Below are positions 27,992 to 37,487 of a stretch of 64,000 nucleotides of DNA, in pieces. Every line of letters starts with the position of its first letter. Position 1 is the first letter of the stretch. The notes under the pieces were generated by a model. That model made no database searches and had not been told where the DNA came from. It saw only the letters and a program-made list of their open reading frames with translations. Position numbers and translations under genes: made by a program. This DNA is from Thraustochytrium sp. TN22 (taxonomy: Eukaryota > Sar > Bigyra > Thraustochytrida > Thraustochytriidae), in contig JABLUY010000092.1 of the NCBI GenBank assembly GCA_013306675.1, positions 61,924-125,923 of the forward strand. Direction: 5' to 3'.

Positions 27992-29116
27992 ATGGAGGGC
28001 CCGGCGTGCGCGCCCGTGGCGGCCGCTGCGGCCGCGGTGGCGTGCGCCGCAGTGCCCGCAGCGCGCTTCGCGGCGGCCGGCCTCAGACTGGCGGTCGCGA
28101 CCCGGCAGCTGAGCGGCGCCAAGGTGGACCGCGACGTGGCTAGCGACGCGGCGGCGCTGCAGCGCTGCCGCACAGGGACCGACCTGCTGGCGCTGGAGCT
28201 TGCCGCCAGCGCGGTCTGCGGCTGGGTGCTGCTGGCCATGGTTGGCGAGCCGCGAGAGGTGCTCCAATGGACGCTGGCGGGCCTCCTGCTCCAGGCGGCG
28301 CTGAGCTGGGAGCTCTGGTTCTCGCAGGACGAGGCCGCCACGGCGAGCAGTGGCGCGCTCTTCAAGCTCAACACCATCATGCTGGTCCTCGCGATGCTGC
28401 ATGCCTCGCAGGGCGCGCTCCTGGGTGTCGCGGCCGGCGACGCGTGCGCAGCGCCCCTCGCGGCCGGCGGCGCCACGGGTGTGGCCCTGGGCGCCGGCCT
28501 CGCCTTCTTCGCCTTTGCGCTGCCGCAGAGCCGCAGCGTGCCCCCAGGCGTCCCGGCACCACCGCCACCACCGCGGGCCTTCGCGGACGCGGGCGGCAGC
28601 GCGCGCGAGGTGGCCGCCGCGGCCGCCCCCGGGTCCGCCGCGCCCACGGCGGCCGCCGGCCTCGCTCCGGACAGCGCGCTGCGCGAGAACATCCACCGCA
28701 AGGGCGAGCACTCGTACTACTACGCGCACGCCAAGACGCCGACCCGCGAGAATCTGAACCGCGGCGGCGACCCCGTCCGCCTGGACGCCTCCGACGCCGC
28801 TGCCTCGGCATCCGCAGGGCCCACGCTGCGCTCCATTCGCTCCTACACGGTCGTGGATGGCCAGGGCCGCGCCAACGTTTCCGTGCACGTGGACTTGGCG
28901 CACCTCGACCTTCCAGGCGACGCTGTCTCGCACGAGGTGGAGTTCTCCTCTCGCTCCGTGCGCCTCGTCGTTGGCGACCGCCACGTGCTCCATCTGCCCA
29001 AGCTCGCGCACGAGATCGAGGCGGCGCGCTCCAAGCTCAACGCGGCCGGCACGCGGGTCACGCTCATTCTCAAGAAGAAGGACCCCCTCATCGAGTGGGC
29101 CAAGCTCTCTGCGTAG
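27992..29116 (+). CDS. Membrane-anchored CS (p23/SGT1-like) domain protein
   Basis: The protein is 374 aa from the ATG at 27992. The N-terminal half has three to five hydrophobic segments (about 7-35, 64-85, 92-106, 124-150 and 160-177), predicting an integral membrane protein. A Pro/Ala linker follows, then a short conserved-looking motif ENIHRKGEHSYYYAH (232-246), and a CS domain at about 283-374 (VSVHVDLAHLDLPGD, VEFSSRSVRLVVGD, VTLILKKKDPLIEWAKL). CS domains are the Hsp90-cochaperone fold of p23, SGT1 and CacyBP/SIP. The ending is most like the CacyBP/SGT1 branch (lysines, then P-x-x-W-x-x-L). The likely role is a membrane-tethered cochaperone or ubiquitin-pathway adaptor, which is inference. 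Earlier in-frame Met codons exist, but this one starts immediately before the hydrophobic part. Confidence 0.7.
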   Translation: MEGPACAPVAAAAAAVACAAVPAARFAAAGLRLAVATRQLSGAKVDRDVASDAAALQRCRTGTDLLALELAASAVCGWVLLAMVGEPREVLQWTLAGLLLQAALSWELWFSQDEAATASSGALFKLNTIMLVLAMLHASQGALLGVAAGDACAAPLAAGGATGVALGAGLAFFAFALPQSRSVPPGVPAPPPPPRAFADAGGSAREVAAAAAPGSAAPTAAAGLAPDSALRENIHRKGEHSYYYAHAKTPTRENLNRGGDPVRLDASDAAASASAGPTLRSIRSYTVVDGQGRANVSVHVDLAHLDLPGDAVSHEVEFSSRSVRLVVGDRHVLHLPKLAHEIEAARSKLNAAGTRVTLILKKKDPLIEWAKLSA

Positions 29117-29765
29117 CCTCTAGCCAGCTACCAAGCGCGGGTCCTACGTAGGTAGAACCTCCCCAAACATGAAACGACCTCCACCGATGCCTGCCTGCGA
29201 GGCTTCAAGTTGGCGATGACCTCGCTAGCTAGCTAGCTGCTGCAGGCCTGCTCGACGGCGCCTTGGCGGGGCCGTCGCCCGATCTTGCCGCCCTCCGCCT
29301 CGATTTCGCTCACATCAATCTTAAAACAAGCCCCAGGCCAACGTCGTCCACGCCCTCGCCTCTCCTCGCCCGCCTTCTCGCGCTCCGCGCCGCGCCTCGC
29401 GCGTCGCTCTGCCGCGGCCCTCTTCCGGGCGCCCTCCGCGCCGCCCTGCGCTGCGCCGCCTCGCCGTGGCCATCTCCATCCCATCCCAGGCGCCGCTCGC
29501 GCCCGGCCCCGCCTGCGCTTGCCGCCGCCGCTCTGCCGCCGGGCGCGGCCGCGCGCCGCCGCCCGCGGCCGCGGCCGGCCGCCGCCCGCCTGCCACTGCA
29601 CGCGCGCGCGGCGTCGTCGTCGTCGGCGGCAGGATGGCGCGATCATGGCTGCGTCATGGCGCCGGATGGATGTAGTGCAGCGCGCGCGCGCGGCAGACCA
29701 GGTTGGCGGCGCGGCGGCGAGGGAGCGCGGCGGCGGCGGCGGAAGAGCGCGAGCGGGCGGGCAGG
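29117..29765. other. Spacer upstream of mevalonate diphosphate decarboxylase
   Basis: No gene supported. A GCTAGCTAGCTAGCT run lies at 29224-29238. The rest is GC-rich and holds the decarboxylase promoter. Confidence 0.55.
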
Positions 29766-30983
29766 ATGCCGGTGGTGTGCGCGACGGCGAGCGCGCCGAC
29801 GAACATCGCGGTGGTCAAGTACTGGGGCAAGCGCGATGCGCGGCTCAACCTGCCCATCAACTCGTCGCTCTCGGTGACGCTGCACCAGGAGGACCTGCAG
29901 ACCATCACGTCGGTGGCGCTCAGCCCCGACTTCGAGAGCGACCGCGTGTGGCTCAACGGCAAGGAGGAGGACAATGTGCAGGGCAACAAGCGCATGCAGG
30001 CCGTCTTCCAGGCCATCCGCGACCGCGCCGGCGACGTCGTGGACGAGGCCTCGGGCGAGGTGCAGGTGCCGGCCGCGGACCTGAAGAAGTACAAGATCCA
30101 CGTGGTCTCGCGCAACTCCTTCCCGACGGCCGCCGGCCTGGCGTCCTCCGCCTCCGGCTACGCCTGCCTGGTCAAGGCGCTGGCGCTCGCCTTCCGCGTC
30201 ACCGAGGAGCACGAGGGCGAGCTCACCGAGATCGCGCGCACCGGCTCCGGCAGCGCCTCGCGCAGCCTCTACGGCGGCTACGTCAAGTGGGAGATGGGCA
30301 CGCGCGACGACGGCGTCGACTCGCGCGCCTACCAGGTGGCGCCCGAGGAGCACTGGCCCGACATGCACGCGCTCATCTGCGTCGTCTCCGACCACAAGAA
30401 GACCACCAGCAGCACCGGCGGCATGATCGACTCCGTCAACACCAGCGCGCTCCTCAAGTTCCGCGCCGAGAACATCGTCAAGGAGCGCATGGACGCCATG
30501 GAGAAGGCCATCCAGGACAAGGACTTCGCCGCCTTCGCCGAGCTCACCATGCGCGACAGCAACCAGTTCCACGCCACCTGCCTCGACACCTACCCGCCCA
30601 TCGCCTACATGACCGACACCTCCCACGCCGTCTCGCGCCTCGTGCACAAGCTCAACAACGAGAACGGCACGCCCATTTGCGCCTACACCTTCGACGCCGG
30701 CCCCAACGCCGTGATCTTCCTCAACAAGGAGCACGTGCCCAAGGTCCTCGACGCCCTCCTCGCCGACTTTGGCCCCTCCGACGCTGACGCCGCCGAGCCC
30801 TTTGTGCGCGGCCAGACCACCAAGTCCGCCGCCGAGGTCCTCGAGGCCAGCCCTGTCCCGGACGCGGTCAACCTGCGCGGCAACCTCAAGTACATCATCC
30901 ACACCCGCGTTGGCCCCGGCGCCGAGCAGGTCACCGACGAGGCCACCATCCTCGTCGACTCCGCCACGGGCATGCCCAAGTAA
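29766..30983 (+). CDS. MVD: Mevalonate diphosphate decarboxylase
   Basis: The protein is 405 aa, the usual family length, from the ATG at 29766 (MPVVCATASAPTN). It decarboxylates mevalonate 5-diphosphate with ATP to isopentenyl diphosphate, the last step of the mevalonate pathway that feeds sterols. Diagnostic motifs are all present: IAVVKYWGKRD near the N-terminus, the GHMP-kinase glycine/serine loop SFPTAAGLASSASGYACL, TGSGSASRSLYGGYVKWE, STGGMIDSVNTS, and the catalytic-Asp region TFDAGPNAVIFL. An in-frame extension upstream begins with a non-ATG codon. It adds Ala/Arg-rich sequence outside the conserved domain, so I do not include it. Together with the DHCR7-like gene this shows an intact cytosolic isoprenoid-to-sterol route. 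Confidence 0.97.
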   Translation: MPVVCATASAPTNIAVVKYWGKRDARLNLPINSSLSVTLHQEDLQTITSVALSPDFESDRVWLNGKEEDNVQGNKRMQAVFQAIRDRAGDVVDEASGEVQVPAADLKKYKIHVVSRNSFPTAAGLASSASGYACLVKALALAFRVTEEHEGELTEIARTGSGSASRSLYGGYVKWEMGTRDDGVDSRAYQVAPEEHWPDMHALICVVSDHKKTTSSTGGMIDSVNTSALLKFRAENIVKERMDAMEKAIQDKDFAAFAELTMRDSNQFHATCLDTYPPIAYMTDTSHAVSRLVHKLNNENGTPICAYTFDAGPNAVIFLNKEHVPKVLDALLADFGPSDADAAEPFVRGQTTKSAAEVLEASPVPDAVNLRGNLKYIIHTRVGPGAEQVTDEATILVDSATGMPK

Positions 30984-31499
30984 ACCCCAACGCATGCCGT
31001 CCAAGGACCTTCCTTAGTAGATGTGGAGCGGCTCCCCGCCCCAAAAGAAAGATAGCGAGCTGTGCAACGATTTGCAGGGCAACTGCGCTCTGACAGTGGT
31101 GAGTGAGTCCGAGTCTTGCTCGGTCGGTCACTCACTGTCACCATGGTCAGTCGGTACGCTCCTGGCTCTCTCTCCTTCGCGATGAGCTTGGACCAGCCGG
31201 AGCGTCCGAGCTCACAGTCAGCTGCGAGCACTGCAGCAAGCTTTGGAACGAACCGATCCAGAGCGCAAAGCCTTTGCTTCGCACATACGCGTTGAATCGA
31301 CCTGCTACATACACTTTTGTGGGGAAGACGAATTGACCCAGCCTGGGCTGGGCCGGGCTCTCGGACCCGTTGGGCCGCTTTCGGGTCGATCATGTAGGCC
31401 ACTTATCAGACGCGGGCCTGCAGACTCGCGCAGACTCGCAGACTCGCAGGGCCGCGCAGGGCCTCCAAGGGCCTCGCAGAGCCCAGCGTGGCCGAGCCA
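30984..31499. other. Spacer with an imperfect inverted repeat
   Basis: No gene seen. TGACAGT-GGT-GAGTGA at 31091-31106 pairs with TCACTCACTGTCA at 31128-31140, leaving a 3-nt bulge and a loop of about 21 nt. It lies about 110 bp after the decarboxylase stop and could act as a 3'-end hairpin. Confidence 0.5.
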
Positions 31500-33668
31500 A
31501 TGGACGAGCTGCTCAATGGGCGGCGACGCTCCGGCTCAAGCTCCCGCTCCGGCTCGCAGCGCAGGCTGCGCAGCGAGAATGCGGCGCGGGACGCCAACTC
31601 GAGCCGCGGCACGACTCCGCGCAAGGCCAAGCAGCAGCAGGTCTCGGCGCGTAGACGCAGCACGGGCAGCAACGCGAGCAGCCGCTCCTCGCGGCTGGCC
31701 CGGCCGCCCAGCAAGGGAGACCTGCCGGCGTTCTGGCTGGCTGCCGGGAGCGCTTCGTCGTGTAGCAGCAGCAGCAGCAGTAGCAGCAGCAGCAGCAGCC
31801 GCAGCAGCTGTGACGGCGGCAGCGGCGCCGAGGAGGAGGGCACGACTGACGGCGAGACGGCGCTCGGTGAGCCGTCGGACGCTGAGGAGACATGCTCGGA
31901 GGCGGATCGCAGTGTAGCGCCGCCACGGCTCGCACGGTCGACGAGCGACCTTGCGTCGCATCGCGATGCGCGTGCTGCGGAGCGCCTGCGCCGCCTCGAA
32001 CAGGAGAATCTCATGCTGCGCGAGAACGGCCGTCGTTGGAAGCGCAAGTGCGAGCAAGAGAGCTCCGTCAACAAGGAGCTCGGCAAGCGAGTCAAGCACT
32101 GGCGCGCCGAGTGTGCGCGCCTAGAGCAGCACGTGCACGCGCTGGAAGCTCGCCTTCGGGCCCAAGAGGCGCTCGTGCGTGTCTCGCCTGTATCCACGCT
32201 CACGTCCCCGCATCCCTGGTGGGCTGGCGCACAGCAGCGAGAGCATCACCAGCAGCACCAGCAGCACCTCCCGGAGCCGAGCGCGGGCGCAGGGGGTTCC
32301 GGGCCAGCTGACCGTGGCGTCGGCCGCGGAGAGAGCCGCCGTCGCAGCGTCAGCAGCGCCAGCGCCAGCAGCAGCGGAAGCCGCACTCTGGGCGAGCTCT
32401 CGCTCAGCGTGGACGTCGACCTGGACGACCCGGGCGCTGTCGAGACGGGTGCACCGCCGGCTCGCGCCGAGGTCTTCTCGCAGGTCATCCTAGTCGACGC
32501 GGCGGAGCGCGTCACCTACAGCTGGCCGGCCGAGAAGCGCGACGAGTTGCCGCCCAACGCGGAGCAGTTTTGCGCTGTACGCGGGTCGCCCGAGGAGCCA
32601 TCCTGCTTTGTCTTCATGCTCAGTGGCGAGTGCACCACTCCCCTCTCGCAAGGCTTCTCCTGCCTGGACAACGCCACCTTTGGCGTCTGCCTCGCGGACG
32701 GCACCTCGTGCCTGTGTCTGCTGTCCAAGCACCCCTTTTTCCGCCTGCACGAGCGCGTCCTGCGCGCTCTCGCCGAGCTCGCGCCCGACTCGGACGAGGG
32801 CCGCGACGCCATCCTCAGCAGTGTGCTGGCCAGCGTCGCGGGCGTGGACTGCTCGACGGCTGGCCCCGGCTTTCGCGTCGACCCCGGCGCTGGCATCTCC
32901 TGGACCTGGCCCGCCCACTGTGCGACGAGGATGGACCTCTTCGTGGACTGGGGCCTGTCCACGCTGCTCGAGGCGCTCCCGCTGGATCAGGTGCTCTTCC
33001 TCGTTGGCTGCCTGCTCCTCGAGCTCAAGGTCGTTGTCGTCGGCGCTGACCTGGGCCGCCTCACGGCGGCCGCCTTCGGCCTGCTGCCACTTCTGCGGCC
33101 CTGCGCATGGGTGCAGCCCTTCATCCCCCTGCTGCCGCCGCGGCTTGCCATGGTCTGCGACGCGCCCGTGCCTGTGCTGGTTGGCGCCGCCGAGGTCCCG
33201 CTCAGTCTCGAGCAGCAGGGTGCCGACTCGCCCACGAGCGATGGGCCGTACCACGACAATGGGCTCCAAGAGGCCGTCGTTGTCCACCTCGACAGCGGCC
33301 GCCTCGAGCTCAGCCGCGCGCTCGCCACCTCCTACCACACGCTCAAGCTGCCGGGCCTTAGCGAGCTCTGCCGCGCCGTCCAGGACCAGCCCGCCGAGGC
33401 CTTTGCCGGCCACGTGCGCGCCCACCTCGCCGGCTTGCTTCGCGCCTGCAGCTTCTTCGGTCGCTCCGTCGGCAACCTCGCTGTCGCCAGCTCCCTGCCG
33501 CAGCAGGCCACGCAGGACGCCGAGCGCTCCTTCCGCGACCACGTCCCGCTGCTCGCTAGCAGCAGCACGACCACCACGGCCGCCGCCTCCCCGCCCTGGC
33601 AGTACCTTGCGCGCCTGCAGACCACTCAGCTCTTTATCCAATGGGTCGAGGCCGGTCGCAGGCGCTAA
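31500..33668 (+). CDS. DENN-domain protein (probable Rab GEF)
   Basis: The protein is 722 aa. The upstream frame begins with GTG; ATG 31500 (MDELLNGRRR) is the first proper start. The N-terminal 300 residues are low-complexity, with a poly-Ser tract (AGC repeat, 31764-31802), an Arg-rich patch and a predicted coiled coil at about 155-215 (LRRLEQENLMLREN, LEQHVHALEARLR). The C-terminal 400 residues form a DENN module. The upstream part starts at EVFSQVILVD (about 323), and the core carries WALL-type helices (MDLFVDWGLSTLLEALPLD, LLLELKVVVVGADL) and the family signature QPFIPLLPPRLA..CDAPVPVLVG (about 537-560). The downstream part is helical. DENN proteins exchange GDP for GTP on Rab GTPases in vesicle transport. 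The target Rab cannot be told. Confidence 0.82.
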   Translation: MDELLNGRRRSGSSSRSGSQRRLRSENAARDANSSRGTTPRKAKQQQVSARRRSTGSNASSRSSRLARPPSKGDLPAFWLAAGSASSCSSSSSSSSSSSSRSSCDGGSGAEEEGTTDGETALGEPSDAEETCSEADRSVAPPRLARSTSDLASHRDARAAERLRRLEQENLMLRENGRRWKRKCEQESSVNKELGKRVKHWRAECARLEQHVHALEARLRAQEALVRVSPVSTLTSPHPWWAGAQQREHHQQHQQHLPEPSAGAGGSGPADRGVGRGESRRRSVSSASASSSGSRTLGELSLSVDVDLDDPGAVETGAPPARAEVFSQVILVDAAERVTYSWPAEKRDELPPNAEQFCAVRGSPEEPSCFVFMLSGECTTPLSQGFSCLDNATFGVCLADGTSCLCLLSKHPFFRLHERVLRALAELAPDSDEGRDAILSSVLASVAGVDCSTAGPGFRVDPGAGISWTWPAHCATRMDLFVDWGLSTLLEALPLDQVLFLVGCLLLELKVVVVGADLGRLTAAAFGLLPLLRPCAWVQPFIPLLPPRLAMVCDAPVPVLVGAAEVPLSLEQQGADSPTSDGPYHDNGLQEAVVVHLDSGRLELSRALATSYHTLKLPGLSELCRAVQDQPAEAFAGHVRAHLAGLLRACSFFGRSVGNLAVASSLPQQATQDAERSFRDHVPLLASSSTTTTAAASPPWQYLARLQTTQLFIQWVEAGRRR

Positions 33669-34070
33669 TCTATTCAAGCACGGAGGCGTGCGCGTGCGCT
33701 TTGATTGCCGATCGTGGTGAAAGGAATCAAGTGGGCCTAACAAGAGACCTGCTCTGATTTGCAAGGACGTGTTTGATGTTTGTCGTGGCCCTTGCCTCGA
33801 ACCCGATGCTAGGCGCTCTGGCTAGCTAGCTAGCTAGCTAGAGGCTGGGCCACTTACTAAGTCAGTCGATGTCAGGGGCAGCAAAGGCGAGCGCGAAGGC
33901 TCCTGCAGCGCCACGGCTGAGCGGCCACGGCGACCCTGGCATCTTGATGGTGGTTAGAGCTTTGGTCCACGCCATGGCAAAAACCCAAGGCCGCGCGCGG
34001 CGCCCCCGTGCCGTGCGCGCGTCGGCGCGCGCACGCGCGGCGGCGGCGGCGGCAGGGGCGGCGCGGCGGC
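33669..34070. other. Spacer with a CTAG run
   Basis: No gene seen. A GCTAGCTAGCTAGCTAGCTAGA run (33821-33842), the longest uninterrupted CTAG array here, lies between the DENN gene and the LRR/coiled-coil gene. Confidence 0.6.
33821..33842. repeat. (CTAG)n tandem run
   Basis: Five consecutive CTAG units. Being palindromic with a 4-bp period, it places TAG in all three frames on both strands. Confidence 0.95.
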
Positions 34071-36561
34071 ATGGTGCTGACGCGGCTGTCCCGCGCCCTC
34101 GTGGAGGAGGTGCGCGCGAGCTACCCGGGCATCGGGGAGCTCGACCTCTCCGGCAATCGTACGTTGCGCGCGAGACGCGCGAAGGGCACAGGGGCGGCGG
34201 CTGACGCCGCGCACGCGGGAGGACGCAGGCATCGCGGTGGTGGAGAACCTGGAGCTGCTGCCCACGCTGACGAGCGTGGACCTCTCGTGCAACACGCTGC
34301 GCGCGCTGGACGTGCTTGATGTGAGCTGCCTGCCGGCGTTGGAGGAGCTCGGGCTGGCCCGCAATCAGATCGCCGCGGTGCGCGGGCCGGCGGCGGCCTG
34401 CAACCCGTATCTGCGCGAAGTAGATCTGAGCTACAACGCCGTGGCAGACGTGGACGCGCTGAGCGGGCTCGATGCCTGGCGCGGCTCGCTGCGCGCGCTC
34501 TCTCTTGTCGGCTGCCCGCTGTCGCGACGTGACAACTATCGCGCAATGGTGGCGGCGCGCTTCCCGTGGCTGCGCACGCTGGACGGCGTCCCCTTCCGCG
34601 AAGACTTTTCCCTGCGCGACGCGACCGCCCAAACCGCGCGCGATTTCGCGGCGCAGACCGAGGTCCCGTGCCGACCGCCGCGCCCACAACCTTCGTTAAG
34701 AGCGCCCGGCACCGGGCCTGACGCCCGCGAGCCTCCGTCGCAGGCTCTCGCGGATGCCAAGGCTGCGCTCGCCCAGGAGCGCGTTGCGCTCGAAAGGGAA
34801 CGCGAGCAGGTTGCGCGGCTCCTTGGCCGGCTCGAGGCGGTGCGCCACTCGGACGCCGAGACGCAGCAGGCCCAGATCATGGGCGTACACTCTGGGACAC
34901 AGACGGCCGTGGACGCCGCCGTGGGCACGGATGCCCCACTCGCGCCGCCCGCCTCGAGCGTCTCGGCCCAGACGGAGCCAGCCGTCAAGACGCATGCCGC
35001 CGCGGTGCAGACGGACGACGCCCTCCGGCTGGAGCGGTTGCGGCTGGAAGCCAGGGCCCAGGAAGCGGAGAGCGCGGCGGCAGCTGCGCAGCAGCGCGCA
35101 CTGGACGCAGAGGCGGCACTCGCCGAGGCACGGCGGGCGGTGGACACCGGTCGCGAGCAGTTGCGCGCGAGCGAGTTGTCCGTGCGGGATCTGCGCCGCG
35201 AGAACGCGGCGCTGGAGCTGCAGGCCCAGCGCAAGGGCGTGGACGACCGCGCGCGCGTCGAGGCCCTGGAGGCTCTCCTCGTGGCCCAGGAGGCAGCCAT
35301 CGTTCGCGCCGGCGAAGGCACGGAGAACGCCGCGGGCGGCCTGCTCAGGGCGTGGCGAGAGAAGGTCTTTGCGCTGCTGGTCCAGGACCGCGCAGCGCGG
35401 CTGGAGGCAAAGCGCGCTGTGACGCGGCACGCGCAAGAGCTCGAAGAACTGCGCCAGGAGCTGGAGGCTTCGCATGCGACGACCGACCTGCTGCGCCGCG
35501 AGAAGCAGAAGCTGGTGGAGCGTGTGAGCGGCCTGGAGCGGCAGCACTACGAGGCGACGATGGCTGCTCGGCGCAGGGCGCAGGAGGGGTTTCGCACAAA
35601 GGAAGTGATGCTGGAGATGGCCTCCAAGGTGGACAGCGATACGATCGCGCTGGGCGGCCTCGTGACGCGCGTGCAGCGCTTCGAGGACCGCCTGCAGGTG
35701 TTGCCGTACCGGCTACGAGAGCTTGCGCTGCGCATGGCGGAGCTGAAGAATGCCCTGGGACACGAGCGCGCGGGCCGGTACCGCGCGCTCCAGGACGCGG
35801 AGCGGGCGCTCTCGCGCGCGGCCGACACGGAGCAGCGACTCGCCACGGCGGAGCGGCTCGTGAAGGAGCAGACGGGGCGCGCCGAGCGTGTCGAGCGGCG
35901 CGTATTGGACCTCGAGCAGGATGCGCGCAAGGAGCGCGCCGAGGCACAGGCCACGCTGCGCCGCACCGTGGACGAGATGTCGCGCGCCGAGGCGCAGCGA
36001 CAGCGCGCGCTCGAGGAGAGCAACGCGTCACTCCTGACGGAGGTTGCAGATGCGCGCGTATGCGTCAAGCAGCACGAGCGCGAGCTGCAGCGTCTCAAGG
36101 AAAGGACTGAGCGAGAAGAGGCCAGTCAGGTGGCGTACCTGGAGGACCGCTTGCGCCGCCGCGAGGCCGAAGCCCACAACCTGCGTCGCGAGCGCAATGC
36201 GCTGCTCGCCACGCTGCGCGATGCGGAAAAGCGTGGGCTCCTCCCAGGTCTGGGGCTCGTTTCCGAGGGTCGCGCCAGGGAGGCGCTGCAACTGGAGCAG
36301 GACCAGGCGCCGCCACAACAGCCGGAGCTTGAGTCGCAAACAGAGCCTCCCTCGCTAGCGAAGGAAACTTCGCCGCCACCTGCGCATCGCACGCCGCCGG
36401 TGCCTTCAGCGGATGCAGGGGAGGCGCACGAGTCCTTCGTGTCCAATGCAAGTCTCTTGGCGCTGCTCGACACCGCCGCAGGGGCCACGGATGGTGACGA
36501 GGAGGACGAGGAGGATAAGCTTCTCGAGATGCTGCTCTTACAGGCGGTAGGCCAGCAGTAA
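34071..36561 (+). CDS. LRR plus coiled-coil protein, one 70-nt intron (34159-34228)
   Basis: Two exons, 34071-34158 and 34229-36561, give 806 aa. The intron starts GTACGT and ends GACGCAG. Splicing joins the first exon's SYPGIGELDLSGN to RIAVVENLELLPTLTSVDLS, restoring a continuous leucine-rich repeat, which is strong evidence for the splice. LRRs occupy about residues 20-165 (ELDLSGN, SVDLSCN, ELGLARNQIAAV, EVDLSYNAVADV). The LRR block ends with a cap-like segment, PLSRRDNYRAMVAARFPWLRTLDG, common in ciliary LRR proteins. Residues about 200-700 are nearly continuous coiled coil, with a segment WREKVFALLVQ (about 405) that resembles centriolar CCHCR1. The tail is acidic. I infer a basal-body or centrosome component; the CCHCR1 link is weak. 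It is convergent with the GLG1-like gene. Confidence 0.75.
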
Positions 36562-36655
36562 TGAACGAAGTGGGCGAGCTGGGGCGCCCTGCTTGTCTTT
36601 CCCTTTGCCTTTTGCCAAGCAATCGAACGATAGGATTTCACATCATGTGCTTTTA

Positions 36656-36706
36656 CTCTCTGTCTCTCTGTCTCTCTCTCTCTCAGGCTCTCTCTCTCTC
36701 TCTCAG
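36656..36706. repeat. (TC)n microsatellite, interrupted
   Basis: Pyrimidine tract of TC units broken by single G residues, about 95 bp after the LRR/coiled-coil stop codon. Confidence 0.9.
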
Positions 36707-37356
36707 CAGTGTCACGGTCAACCTCACTCAAATGTGCAAGCCAAAGATGTTCACGAGGCAAAAGACTGCGCCGTTCTCCCACTGAACGGTGCAAGAGCCG
36801 TCGGTAGACGCGTCAAGTACGCACGCACTGCTCGCATGGATCCCGTAGCGGCCCGACGACGTCTTCGGGATGACTTGGCAGGTGACTGCGGCATGTTTGG
36901 CGCGTCAGCAGGATGGTCTTCGACCTTTTTCCCGTTGCGTCTCGTTCACGTACCAACAAACTTGAAGTTACCGGAGAGCTGCTCAAGCTCCTCGGTAAGC
37001 GCCTCCGGCACCTTCTCCGCGATTTCCTGCATCTGCGCGCTCCGTCTCGTTCGTCAGCGAGCGCTCGCGCCCCGGCCGTGCCCAGGTTCGTCCTCATCCC
37101 TGCCTGGCTGCCCGCCTCATGAGGCCGCCGCCAAATCGCACGCACCTGCGTCGCGTGGTACTTGTCGTGGCCCTGGAAGGCGGCCTCGAGCCGCGCCCGC
37201 GCCAGCTCGCTCGCGCGCTCGCGCAGCGCGCCGAAGCCCGCGGCGCCCGTCATGCTGGTGGCGGTTGTTTGCTTGCTTGCTCGCTTGTCCTCTCTCGCTG
37301 CTTTCAAGCAGTGTCAAGGCAAGCAAGCAGCCAGCCGAGCTCCTGCGCTCAAGCAC

Positions 37357-37395
37357 AAAGCTCAAGCCCAAAGCTCAAGCCCAAAGCTCAAGCCC
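37357..37395. repeat. 13-bp tandem repeat, three units
   Basis: AAAGCTCAAGCCC repeated three times without mismatch, with degenerate copies on both sides. Confidence 0.9.
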
Positions 37396-37487
37396 AGAGC
37401 TCGCGCGCACGATCGTGCTCACGCTCAAGCTCAAACTCACTAAGACTCAGCAGGGCGCAAAAAGATCAAAGGTGGCAGTCATTCATT

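Larger units (their letters stand above)
36562..37487. other. Convergent spacer with microsatellites
   Basis: No gene seen between two convergent genes. It contains a (TC)n-type tract at about 36656-36706 and three perfect AAAGCTCAAGCCC units at 37357-37395. Confidence 0.55.
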
